This document shows, piece after piece, positions 34,520 to 43,374 of a stretch of DNA of 64,000 nucleotides. The notes under the pieces are model-generated. The model did no database searches, was not told the DNA's origin, and worked only from the letters and a program-made list of their open reading frames with translations. The DNA comes from Flavobacterium gillisiae (lineage in GTDB: Bacteria > Bacteroidota > Bacteroidia > Flavobacteriales > Flavobacteriaceae). The stretch lies in NCBI RefSeq assembly GCF_900107635.1, contig NZ_FNRD01000007.1, positions 62,001-126,000 on the forward strand. The letters are read 5' to 3'. The first letter of the stretch is position 1, and each line of letters begins with the position of its first letter. The translations under genes and the position numbers were made by a program.

Positions 34520-34630
34520 TTATTCAGGGTTTTTTTATTTTATTCGAAGATACAACCAACAGAATACTTAAGGCCGCGGACGGCATGCTCGCAGCAGTGA
34601 CGAAGCTTTCCATTGTTGCGTGACGAAGTG

Positions 34631-35161
34631 TTATTTTAACTCTATTTTGTCTATCAAGAGTTTGAATTTTTCCGCTTTTTTGTTCCCGATCAAAAAAGCA
34701 ATTTCTTCAATATGTTCTTTGTTGAAATTAGGTTGCTCAAGTCTTCTTCCTCTGAACGAAGGATACATGTCTTGTATAGGAATTTCTATTTCTTGCCATT
34801 CTCCTGAGGTAGAAAAGGGCGCTATGTAGGAGTAGTAATCTCCGGAAGTAGCTTTCATTCTGAATTGATATTTTTTACCATCACCTTTAAGTTTAATAAG
34901 TACGGTGCTGTATTCCTTTACTATTATTTTTGGGAATCGATACCGCAAAGAAGAGAATCCTCCATTGTTGTCCAGTGATATATTTCCTTCGAAAACACCA
35001 AAACCCTCAGCATTTAATTTAAAAGTCCCAGCTGATTCGCCGCCCATTACCACATCATCAACAATCATCCAACTTTGAATGTCTGAATTTTTGTTGAAAT
35101 CAAAAATTACTTTTGGAGTCAGTAGAGAAAATAATAGTATCATATAAATTAAGTGTTTCAT
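34631..35161 (-). CDS. CIA30 family protein
   Basis: The 176-residue protein has a short N-terminal signal (MKHLIYMILLFSLLTPKV) and the CIA30 fold: FDFNKNSDIQSWMIVDDVVM then GGFSSLRYRF, and YSYIAPFSTSGEWQEIEIP. The mitochondrial CIA30/NDUFAF1 protein assists complex I assembly; bacterial family members are exported and have no established role. It is single. The 110 bp to the left contains an unusually GC-rich stretch. Confidence 0.88.
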   Translation of the reverse strand: MKHLIYMILLFSLLTPKVIFDFNKNSDIQSWMIVDDVVMGGESAGTFKLNAEGFGVFEGNISLDNNGGFSSLRYRFPKIIVKEYSTVLIKLKGDGKKYQFRMKATSGDYYSYIAPFSTSGEWQEIEIPIQDMYPSFRGRRLEQPNFNKEHIEEIAFLIGNKKAEKFKLLIDKIELK

Positions 35162-35489
35162 AGTAACTCGGCTTTTAATTTTTTCAAGGTCTAGTCGCGA
35201 AACCTAAGTTGCAGAAGTCGGAGTTTGGTTCTACTAAGATAATTGTTTTTACTAAGAAAAAGCTCGAATTTATATAATTATCAGCAGTTTTAATTGTAAA
35301 GAGTTATTGCTAAGAGCTCACCAAATAGAGGTAAGGGTTAGACTCCAAGAATGAATTTGTAATCCTTTATTTTATTGAAAGTAAATAAATATTTAGCGCA
35401 TTGTGGATAAACAAATGTAGTTGGGCAAAAAAATAAAAATGGCGGTTAATAAATTGTTTTTCATATCTTTAAAATCAAATCAAACCATT
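35162..35489. other. Intergenic region, no gene seen
   Basis: This 328 bp gap separates divergent genes and should hold two promoters. No motif was confidently identified. Confidence 0.4.
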
Positions 35490-36767
35490 ATGAAAAAACT
35501 ATTACTTCTGTTTCTAGTACTTTATTCCACTATTTCAGTTGCTCAGGACAGCTATATCCATTGTGGTAAAATTATAGATACCAAAACCGGAAAAGTACTT
35601 ACCAATAAAACCATTATAGTTTCCAATAAAATCATAAAAGCCATTCAGGATGGTTTTATAAAACCTACTAACCCCGCGGATAAAATAATCGATCTAAAAA
35701 CCAAAACCGTGATGCCTGGCTGGATAGACATGCACGTGCACTTAGAAGGAGAAACCAGTCCAACGCAATATATAGCTGAATTCACCCAAAACGATGCTGA
35801 TATTGCATTCAACTCAATAGGTTTTGCTAATAGTACGCTTATGGCAGGCTTCACCACTGTACGCGATCTTGGTGGTTCGGGGATAAACGTCTCGCTTAGA
35901 AATGCCATTAATCAGGGTAAAGTAGTAGGGCCAAGAGTACTAACAGCTGAAAAAGCATTAGCTTCCACAGGAGGACATGCCGACCCAACAAATGGCTACC
36001 GGAAAGACTTAATGGGAAATCCAGGGCCAAAAGAGGGTGTTGTTAATAGCATAGAAGATGCCCGACAAGCTGTAAGGCAACGTTATAAAAATGGAGCCGA
36101 CTGGATTAAAATAACCGCCACAGGAGGTGTTTTATCAGTAGCCAAAAGCGGAAGCAATCCACAGTTTACCCAGGAAGAAATAGAAGCTATCGTAAGTACT
36201 GCCAAAGACTACGGAATGCAAGTAGCAGCCCACGCTCATGGCGACGAAGGGATGCAACGCGCGATTAAAGCCGGTGTAAAAACCATTGAGCACGGAACTG
36301 AAATGAGCGAAGCCACTATGGATTTAATGATAAAATACAATGCCTACTATATTCCAACACTTTCTGCTGGAAGTTTTGTGGCAGAGAAAGCGCTTATCCC
36401 TAATTATTATCCTGCTATAGTAGTACCTAAAGCCTTAGCCATAGGGCCAAAAATTAAAGCAACCTTTGCAAAAGCATACAAAAAAGGAGTGCCTATTGGT
36501 TTTGGAACTGATGCAGCGGTATTTCCTCATGGTGATAATGCCAAAGAGTTTATCTATATGAAAGAAGCAGGCATGCCAATAATGAAAGCTATCCAAGCGG
36601 CCACCATAGTTAACGCTAAGATTTTAGAAATGGATCAACAAATAGGCAGTTTAGAACCGGGCTATTTAGCAGATATCGTGGCAACAAATGATGATCCAAC
36701 CGAGAATATCAATACGGTAACCAATGTTGTATTTGTAATGAAAGAAGGAGTCGTTTATAAGCAATAA
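35490..36767 (+). CDS. Exported amidohydrolase (Xaa-Pro dipeptidase-like)
   Basis: The start at ATG 35490 is chosen because it gives a signal peptide (MKKLLLLFLVLYSTISVAQ); the longer frame adds 23 codons without a signal. The 425-residue enzyme has amidohydrolase metal motifs HVHLEGE, the Lys-bearing DWIKITATGG, AAHAHGDEG, EHGTEMS and the terminal Asp GTDAAVFPHGDN. Enzymes of this group hydrolyse prolyl dipeptides or related amides in the periplasm. The gene is monocistronic. Confidence 0.9.
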   Translation: MKKLLLLFLVLYSTISVAQDSYIHCGKIIDTKTGKVLTNKTIIVSNKIIKAIQDGFIKPTNPADKIIDLKTKTVMPGWIDMHVHLEGETSPTQYIAEFTQNDADIAFNSIGFANSTLMAGFTTVRDLGGSGINVSLRNAINQGKVVGPRVLTAEKALASTGGHADPTNGYRKDLMGNPGPKEGVVNSIEDARQAVRQRYKNGADWIKITATGGVLSVAKSGSNPQFTQEEIEAIVSTAKDYGMQVAAHAHGDEGMQRAIKAGVKTIEHGTEMSEATMDLMIKYNAYYIPTLSAGSFVAEKALIPNYYPAIVVPKALAIGPKIKATFAKAYKKGVPIGFGTDAAVFPHGDNAKEFIYMKEAGMPIMKAIQAATIVNAKILEMDQQIGSLEPGYLADIVATNDDPTENINTVTNVVFVMKEGVVYKQ

Positions 36768-37014
36768 CTAGAAATGTGCTTCAAGTTCTAATAGCTATTC
36801 TGACTTAATTCAGCATAAACATTTTTATATGAGAGGAAGCTAAAATTAAGTCATTTTCAAAACTATGCTAAGTCACTAGTTATTGCAAGTGTTCAAAAAG
36901 AATATCGAGAATTAGTTTGTCTAATTATTGATTAGAAGGCGCTGTGTTTAAATTATTGTCAATGGTTTTAATACAGCACGTTTTAAAGTACAATACACAT
37001 AATTGTTATTTAAC

Positions 37015-37968
37015 TTATTTATCATTTTTTAAAAAATCAAGTACTGGTTTTAGGCTTTCCATTGGGCTTTCTTCCATTGGAGTATGACCATTATTGTCCA
37101 GAATAACTAAAGTATTAATTGGTAAATCTTTATGAAATTTATTGGCGTTTTCTACTGGGATTAATAAATCTTTCGCTCCCCATAGTATAAGTGTCGGTTG
37201 TTGAATGTGTTTTATATTTTTATAAGCACTAGTATCCTTTGCCATCTTGAATCGATCTACAAAGGCTTGACGATTACCTTCTCTAAGCGTGAGTTCAAAG
37301 TAGCGATCAACTAGTGATTCAGTTACTTTGGACTTATCGAAATATACATTTTCAACACTAGCTTTCACAATAAAACGTGGAGTTATAAAGGTAAGGACCT
37401 TATTTAGCACCGGAGTTCTGCCTATTTTAAAGGCAACTGGTACACTCTTCGAACTTAGGGGATATCCTGCGGCATCTATTAAAATCAATTTTTTTACCAT
37501 TTCAGGTTGCTCTAGTGTAAAGTTCCATGCTATCTGTCCACCTAAGGAATTGCCTGCCAGCACACATTGTTTAATTTTTAAAGCCGTTAAGAATTTTTTT
37601 AAGAATTCTGTGTAATGCGCCATTGAATAATTGCGATCGGGAAAAGGACCCGTTAAACCATAGGCAGGAAGATCCATTCTGATTACTCGATTTGATTTTT
37701 TCAAGCTATCGGTCCAGGTGTCAAAAGTATGTAAACTGGATGCTGTGCCATGAATTAGTACGATGGGAATAGTGTCGGTTTGATCTCCTTCATCACGAAA
37801 ATGAACCTCCATTCCGTCCACTGAAATGAAAGAAGAAGCCGCATTGGTGTACTTTGCTTTTAATTCATTCAATGGAATATCTCGATGTCCAAAGAAAATT
37901 ATAATACCTATTGTAATTAGTGCAGCGCAGCTTAAAATAATTTTTAAACTTTTAGATAAATATTTCAT
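37015..37968 (-). CDS. Membrane-anchored alpha/beta hydrolase
   Basis: The 317-residue protein has an N-terminal membrane anchor (LKIILSCAALITIGIIIFFG) and an alpha/beta hydrolase domain: VLIHGTASSLHTF (oxyanion), GNSLGGQIAW (nucleophile Ser), an Asp in LWGAKDLLIP and His in DNNGHTPMEE. The substrate is unknown. It follows the remnant of a GMC oxidoreductase on the same strand by 18 bp, so the two once formed an operon. Confidence 0.88.
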   Translation of the reverse strand: MKYLSKSLKIILSCAALITIGIIIFFGHRDIPLNELKAKYTNAASSFISVDGMEVHFRDEGDQTDTIPIVLIHGTASSLHTFDTWTDSLKKSNRVIRMDLPAYGLTGPFPDRNYSMAHYTEFLKKFLTALKIKQCVLAGNSLGGQIAWNFTLEQPEMVKKLILIDAAGYPLSSKSVPVAFKIGRTPVLNKVLTFITPRFIVKASVENVYFDKSKVTESLVDRYFELTLREGNRQAFVDRFKMAKDTSAYKNIKHIQQPTLILWGAKDLLIPVENANKFHKDLPINTLVILDNNGHTPMEESPMESLKPVLDFLKNDK

Positions 37969-37986
37969 TGACGTATATTATTTGTT

Positions 37987-38142
37987 TTAATCTTCGAAAG
38001 TTGTTTTGGCAGGAATTTGATTCATAGCTCGCTCTGCAATGGCAGTTATTGATAAGGATAGATTCACTCCTGGATTTGCTAAAATCATCGAGCCATCAAT
38101 AATGTAAAGATTCTCGTATCCAAAAACTTTGTTGTTTACCAC
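37987..38142 (-). pseudogene. C-terminal remnant of a GMC-type oxidoreductase
   Basis: The leftward frame reads [20 protein letters not shown] then [20 protein letters not shown] and QIP, the C-terminal GMC FAD-binding signature (LYxxDxSxxxxNPGxNxxxTITALAE). An upstream in-frame stop lies 15 bp before, at about 38160, and no N-terminal 450 or so residues are present. So only the last 50 residues survive. The original gene was probably cotranscribed with the alpha/beta hydrolase now at 37015. Confidence 0.75.
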
Positions 38143-38183
38143 AAAACAATAAATACCTTATAACTGTTATTAAAATGCGTTTT

Positions 38184-38582
38184 TTACTTCAGCTCTCCCT
38201 TTTCATTTAGAAAAGAGAATATTTTTTTATCAACTTCAGAAATAATATCAAGGTCGTTATAATTCAGCCATTTTATTTCTTCAATTTCGCTATTTGCTTT
38301 TAAAGTCCCAGAATATTTTGCTTTGTAACACGTCATAATCACATTTATTCCTTCTTTTTCTCCGTCAGATTGTGCTGAAAAGGTTCCTATATATTCAGCC
38401 GTATTTGGAATTATAGCAACGCTTAATTCCTCTGCTATTTCTCTTATCAGCGTTTGCTCGTCACTTTCTCCATTTTCACGCTTTCCTCCAGGGATGTAAT
38501 ATTTAGTTTTCCCTTTGGATTTTGTACTTAATATTTTCCCTTTTTGGATTTCAATAAATGCTATTTTGTCGATTTCTTTCAT
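38184..38582 (-). CDS. NUDIX hydrolase
   Basis: The 132-residue protein has a complete Nudix box (GGKRENGESDEQTLIREIAEELSV), with the catalytic REIAEEL helix. Such enzymes hydrolyse nucleoside diphosphates linked to other moieties, often oxidised or cofactor nucleotides; the substrate is not predictable. It is a single leftward gene beside the GMC remnant and may be a cassette, since the GCCTAAC motif at 38627 lies near its 5' side. Confidence 0.93.
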   Translation of the reverse strand: MKEIDKIAFIEIQKGKILSTKSKGKTKYYIPGGKRENGESDEQTLIREIAEELSVAIIPNTAEYIGTFSAQSDGEKEGINVIMTCYKAKYSGTLKANSEIEEIKWLNYNDLDIISEVDKKIFSFLNEKGELK

Positions 38583-38628
38583 ACTTATGATTGTGTTTGC
38601 TCAAATACATTGCTGTTGTCCGCTGTGC

Positions 38629-39039
38629 CTAACCATTATCTTTTAATTTAGATAGTCTTAAAAAGACTACTATAAAGAAGATAAAAAACACCCAATCATT
38701 GATTCCGTAAATTGAGTAAAATACTCCGGCCATTAGGTCTTTTTCATAAACCTCAGAAATATTATTATTTAGGATCCAATGTATCCAAACACATCCATAA
38801 ATTAATTTTTCAATAGCAAATATTCCAACAAGCCATTTTACTTTATCATAACTTTTTGCAACAGATATATACGCTAATCCCCAAATAAGAATCATTAATA
38901 AGCCAAAATTTGACATTACGTTTGGGTCAAATTCGGCAATTGTTGAATTAGTAAATAACCTTGAGAAAATTAAAACGGATGCGTTCATTAATCCAGAAAT
39001 AATAAACCCTTTTGTAATTGTCGTATTTTTTATTGTCAT
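38629..39039 (-). CDS. Hypothetical four-helix membrane protein
   Basis: The 136-residue protein has about four transmembrane helices (FIISGLMNASVLIFSRLF, LMILIWGLAYISVA, LVGIFAIEKLIYGCVWI, WVFFIFFIVVFLRL). No family is recognised. Its stop codon is inside the GCCTAAC motif (38627-38633), which is a perfect match to the attC-type RYYYAAC consensus, and GCACAACGTT lies on its 5' side at 39103. It therefore looks like another cassette gene. Confidence 0.6.
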   Translation of the reverse strand: MTIKNTTITKGFIISGLMNASVLIFSRLFTNSTIAEFDPNVMSNFGLLMILIWGLAYISVAKSYDKVKWLVGIFAIEKLIYGCVWIHWILNNNISEVYEKDLMAGVFYSIYGINDWVFFIFFIVVFLRLSKLKDNG

Positions 39040-39441
39040 ATTTTGATTCCTTTATGATTTAGTTTTTGTCAGTATCTATAAATCCTGAGTTATAGAGTAT
39101 GCACAACGTTCTAGCATTTTCCAGTGTTATGAAACCATGAGTTTTCCGTTGTAGAAAAAACGAAGTTATGAAAATTACTATTTATAGCCACTGCAAAATT
39201 ACAAATGACTTGAAACGACTGTCTGAGTGCCTATTAATATTTACTAAAAAACTTTTCCACTAAATTATTCTCTTTTCTTGAAGTGTATTTTTCTTTACTA
39301 AAAAAAAGCATCCTTGATTATGACTTTCTTTCTCCTCAAGACAGTAATACCATTACATTTTTATTAGTATATACCGGCTGTCTTTACTTTTTTTATAGTA
39401 GAGAATTCGTGCGAGATCTTGGATTAGATTGCTTCACAGAT
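39040..39441. other. Intergenic region with a GCACAACGTT site end
   Basis: This 402 bp gap contains the same GCACAACGTT end seen at 22077 and 23927 (here about 39103) followed by loosely palindromic sequence. A frame here (39283-39468) has no support as a gene. Confidence 0.4.
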
Positions 39442-41160
39442 CTATATTTCTTTAGCTATTATTTTTAATAATGCATTAATTTCAAAGGGTTTTGTTACGA
39501 AATCATTCATTCCAACATTTAAGCATTCAGATAGTTCTTTTTCGCCAACATTAGCAGTTAAAGCAATAATTGGAATGTTCTTTTTGTTTTCGTCAGTTAG
39601 ATTTCTAATGTGATTTGTCGCAGTAATACCGTCCATTATGGGCATAACTACATCCATTAGTACAATGTCGTATTGATTATTTTTTATTAAGTTTAATGCT
39701 TCTAATCCATTATAAGCAACCGTAATTAGGCTATTCTTTAATTTGTTTTTTAATTGCTTTTCTAAAACTAATAAATTGATTTTGTTGTCATCAACTAATA
39801 GCATTTTTATTATTGTGTTTTGAAAAGTATTTTCGATATCATTTAAATTTGTTCCATTACTCTCCACGATAGGTAATGGAATACTGATGTAAAATGTGGT
39901 ACCCTGATTGAGTTTTGATTCATACGAAATGGTTCCACTCATTAAATCAATTAGCCCTTTTGAAATGGTTAACCCAAGACCAACGCTGTTTTTTGAGGTG
40001 TTTGAAGTAGCGTATTTTTGAAAAAGTTTGTCACCTAAATCTTTATCTATTCCTTTACCAGTATCAGAAATTGTGATTTGAAGTTGAAATTCCTCTTTAT
40101 TATCTGGACTATGATTTCCATTTACATGCATTGTTACTGTTCCAACTGTGGTATATTCAATCGCATTGTTTAGAAGATTTATAACGATTTGATTGATTCT
40201 GTTTTTATCGCCATAAACAGTACTAGGTATGTTTTTATCGATTTGGATTTTAAATTCTAATCCCTTTTCTAATGCTAATCTTTCATTCATTTTAAATAAT
40301 GAATTAAGAGCACTATTTAAGTTGAATTCAGTGTATTGTAGAGAAAAAACTCCGTCATTTAGTTTAGTGAAATCTAGTATATTGTTCACCAATGCTAATA
40401 GATGATTAGAGGAATAGTCCATTAGTTCTAATAGATTTTTGTCGTCCTCATTTTCAATATTGTTTTTTAAAATATCTGAAATTCCTTTTATGGCATTTAA
40501 AGGAGTTCTAATTTCATGACTCATTATCGCAAAAAAAGATTCTTTATTGATTTGTAGTTTTTTCAACTCAGCCCGAGACTCTTCTAATTCAATATTTTTA
40601 ACTTTTAGGTCTTTAATTATATCAGCAACTAACTTTGTTCTAGCTGTTAGTAATACAATCAAATAGAGTGTTATCATTAATACAATAAAATTAAACAAGC
40701 TATCATAAATGTCTTTTTCATAATATATTTTATTACCGTAATCATATCCAAAAAAATCAAAATATATAGTGGTTGTAACGATTGCTAGAATAAATAAGCT
40801 TAAAAAAAGCATTAACTTATTATATCGGAGTAGTATTAGTAAAACAATTGGTGTTAAGTAAGTAATAAGTATGAAATCACAAGATTTTCCATATAGTATA
40901 AAAGCGAAAGTGTAATATGCTGTTATAGCTGAAATAGCAATTATTGATTTTCGTGAGAAAGTAAGTCTATTTGAAATTGAAAAATACAAAAACAAGACAA
41001 TAATAGGAATAGCTCCCCAAGCGATATAATTCAATTTTAAATAAAAAAGAAACAGCATTATAAGAATGTACTGTACGGTAAAAAAATTGAAGCTAAAATT
41101 GTCAATTTTCTTAAAGTTATAGATGCTTTTAAGACTAGTCGAGGGCTTAATGTTATCCAT
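39442..41160 (-). CDS. Hybrid sensor histidine kinase / response regulator
   Basis: The 572-residue protein has about six N-terminal transmembrane helices, a coiled-coil linker, a HisKA domain with the phosphoacceptor in MSHEIRTPLNAIKGIS, a HATPase domain (NQIVINLLNNAIEY, DTGKGIDKDLGDKLF, GLGLTISKGLIDL) and a C-terminal receiver (LLVDDNKINLLVLEKQL, VLMDVVMPIMDG). The membrane region carries no recognisable sensor domain. The receiver probably relays phosphate to a partner outside the window. Confidence 0.93.
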   Translation of the reverse strand: MDNIKPSTSLKSIYNFKKIDNFSFNFFTVQYILIMLFLFYLKLNYIAWGAIPIIVLFLYFSISNRLTFSRKSIIAISAITAYYTFAFILYGKSCDFILITYLTPIVLLILLRYNKLMLFLSLFILAIVTTTIYFDFFGYDYGNKIYYEKDIYDSLFNFIVLMITLYLIVLLTARTKLVADIIKDLKVKNIELEESRAELKKLQINKESFFAIMSHEIRTPLNAIKGISDILKNNIENEDDKNLLELMDYSSNHLLALVNNILDFTKLNDGVFSLQYTEFNLNSALNSLFKMNERLALEKGLEFKIQIDKNIPSTVYGDKNRINQIVINLLNNAIEYTTVGTVTMHVNGNHSPDNKEEFQLQITISDTGKGIDKDLGDKLFQKYATSNTSKNSVGLGLTISKGLIDLMSGTISYESKLNQGTTFYISIPLPIVESNGTNLNDIENTFQNTIIKMLLVDDNKINLLVLEKQLKNKLKNSLITVAYNGLEALNLIKNNQYDIVLMDVVMPIMDGITATNHIRNLTDENKKNIPIIALTANVGEKELSECLNVGMNDFVTKPFEINALLKIIAKEI

Positions 41161-41718
41161 TTGAAATAGTTAAAATAATGTATTAAGTAGTTTTCTTTAC
41201 TACTTTCCGAGTAAATTCAACGTGTACTGAGTAAAATTAAGGAACAATGTGTGCACAGCTATAATAAAATTATAGCTTATTCAAAATAAATGTAGTAAAA
41301 AAAATAGTACAAATTAGCGAAGAGGCTTTTTATTTGTTGATTACTTTTTATACTAACATTTTTGTAAATTTTAGTTATTTTACTGCTGCTGCGAGCTGGG
41401 TAGTTCTTGTAAAATAGTTTTACTTGCTACTATTTGCCTAGTTGTGTCGGGTTCAAGCTGGTTTCTTTTCAACGTATATTTTAAATCAAAAAAGAGTATT
41501 GATTGGAAGTTAATTTTCGCGTAAGGGATAGAAGTGGAAATCCTTTATTTTTATGGAGCGGAGCGAAATTTAAAAAAAGATTGTAACAAATAGCCCGACC
41601 CCGCTGAATTGTCACGATAGTTATCGTCACATTTTAGCGGGGATACGCACTTATGATTTAAGAATTTAGAGTAACGGTTGTTGATTTAAGATTGAGGATC
41701 AACTGAACAACTACAATA
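41161..41718. other. Intergenic region holding the second structured repeat
   Basis: This 558 bp gap between the hybrid kinase and the serine dehydratase gene contains the dispersed repeat at 41516-41649; the rest shows no gene. Confidence 0.5.
41516..41649. repeat. Dispersed structured repeat, copy 2 (about 134 bp)
   Basis: Shares TTCGCGTAAGGGATAG, GTGGAAATCC, AGATTGTAAC and AATAGCCCGACC with the copy at 28371-28492. The second hairpin has arms CCCCGCT and AGCGGGG around an inner inverted repeat (GTCACGATA / TATCGTCAC). GCGTA pairs with TACGC at the ends. Loop sequences differ between copies while the layout is kept. Confidence 0.65.
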
Positions 41719-43146
41719 TTAACAATCAGACATGTTCACTGCCACGGCAAGTCCGCCCTCAGAAGTTTCTTTATATTTGTTGTTCATGTCCTTCGCCGTT
41801 TGCCACATTGTATCTACTACTTTGTCCAAAGGTACTTTTGCGTTCTTAGGATCAGTCTCCAGCGCCAGTTCAGCAGCATGGATGGCTTTTATTGCGCCCA
41901 TCGTATTGCGTTCAATACAAGGAATCTGCACCAGACCACCAATAGGGTCACAGGTCAATCCCAGATGATGTTCCATAGCAATTTCAGCGGCCATTAAAAC
42001 CTGTTCTGGAGTTCCGCCCATCAACTCACACAGCGCTGCTGCAGCCATCGAAGACGAAACGCCTATCTCTGCTTGACAGCCACCCATTGCGGCTGATATC
42101 GTTGATCCTTTTTTGAATATACTTCCTATTTCGCCAGCAACTAAGAGGAATTGCTTGATTTCTTTTTCTCCTGCTTGATGGTTTTCAATCACCAAATAGT
42201 ACATTAACACGGACGGAATTACTCCGGCGCTTCCGTTTGTAGGCGCGGTTACAATTCGTCCCAAAGCGGCATTAACTTCATTTACTGCCAAGGCAAAACA
42301 GCTTACCCATTTCAGGATTTGGCGAAATTTTACTTCGGTCAGTCTTATTTGCTCGAGCCACGTTTGTGGGTTGCTGTAATTTGATAGTCCAATTAAATTT
42401 TGATGCATGTCAAAAGCCCTACGACGGACATTCAGCCCACCAGGAAGAATTCCTTCTGTATGACAGCCAATGTACATACATTCTAACATGGTATTCCAGA
42501 TGCGCATCAGCTCATGGTCAATCACCTCTGGCGTACGCATGGATTTCTCGTTTTCGTAAACGATTTCAGAGATCTTGTTGTTTTCCGATTTACAGTAGGC
42601 TAAAATGTCGACTGCTTTATCTATAGCAAATGGGAAAGCGCATTTTATTTCGATTTTCTTTTTGGCATTCAATCGTTCTTCTTTAACCACAAATCCACCA
42701 CCGATAGAGTAGAAGGTAGCAATATGTTTTTTTCCGTTTGCTAGAAAAGCGGTAAAACGCATTCCGTTAGAATGAAAAGGAAGGAACTTTTTATTGAAAA
42801 CGATATCTTCTGAAAAGGAGAATGGAACTAGGAACTCATTTCCTAAATTGATTTGGTTTTCCTCTTTGATAGTCTTGATAATACCATCTATATTTTCTAC
42901 GGGAATGTATTCTGGATCCTGACCGCTTAAGCCTAGCATAACTGCTAAATCAGTGGCATGGCCTATTCCGGTTAAGGAAAGGGAACCGTATAAATCTGTT
43001 TTTACTCTGACAACAGACTGAAGCAGGTTTTTCTTTCTCAGTTCTTCTAGAAAGCGTTCTCCTGCACGCCATGGTCCAAGGGTATGGGAACTAGATGGGC
43101 CAACGCCAATTTTTAGCATGTCAAAGACAGAGATACATTCTTCCAT
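41719..43146 (-). CDS. sdaA: L-serine ammonia-lyase (L-serine dehydratase)
   Basis: The 475-residue enzyme has the N-terminal domain ([20 protein letters not shown]) and the C-terminal Fe-S catalytic domain with cysteines in the expected places: [18 protein letters not shown] and [18 protein letters not shown]. It converts L-serine to pyruvate and ammonia using a [4Fe-4S] cluster. This is the single-chain type of E. coli SdaA/SdaB. It is monocistronic and starts at ATG 43146. Confidence 0.97.
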   Translation of the reverse strand: MEECISVFDMLKIGVGPSSSHTLGPWRAGERFLEELRKKNLLQSVVRVKTDLYGSLSLTGIGHATDLAVMLGLSGQDPEYIPVENIDGIIKTIKEENQINLGNEFLVPFSFSEDIVFNKKFLPFHSNGMRFTAFLANGKKHIATFYSIGGGFVVKEERLNAKKKIEIKCAFPFAIDKAVDILAYCKSENNKISEIVYENEKSMRTPEVIDHELMRIWNTMLECMYIGCHTEGILPGGLNVRRRAFDMHQNLIGLSNYSNPQTWLEQIRLTEVKFRQILKWVSCFALAVNEVNAALGRIVTAPTNGSAGVIPSVLMYYLVIENHQAGEKEIKQFLLVAGEIGSIFKKGSTISAAMGGCQAEIGVSSSMAAAALCELMGGTPEQVLMAAEIAMEHHLGLTCDPIGGLVQIPCIERNTMGAIKAIHAAELALETDPKNAKVPLDKVVDTMWQTAKDMNNKYKETSEGGLAVAVNMSDC

Positions 43147-43374
43147 AAATAGAGTAGTTTATGCCACAAATATAACCGAAATTAGCAATGATTTAGTCCA
43201 AAAGGCAACTAATGTTAGTTATATGATAGCATTTAGCGATATAATTTAATTATTCTGCAATGAAAAGTAGGATTGTAATTGTTATATAAATTATAATTCC
43301 CTTATACACAGTGCCTCTCTAGTTCGAATGCAAAATAGAAGTAGGGATTTAGATTGAATTACATTTATAAATTT

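Noticed and set aside
39283..39468. 61-residue frame upstream of the hybrid kinase stop
   Set aside because: Low-complexity hydrophobic product that overlaps the kinase gene end; no family.
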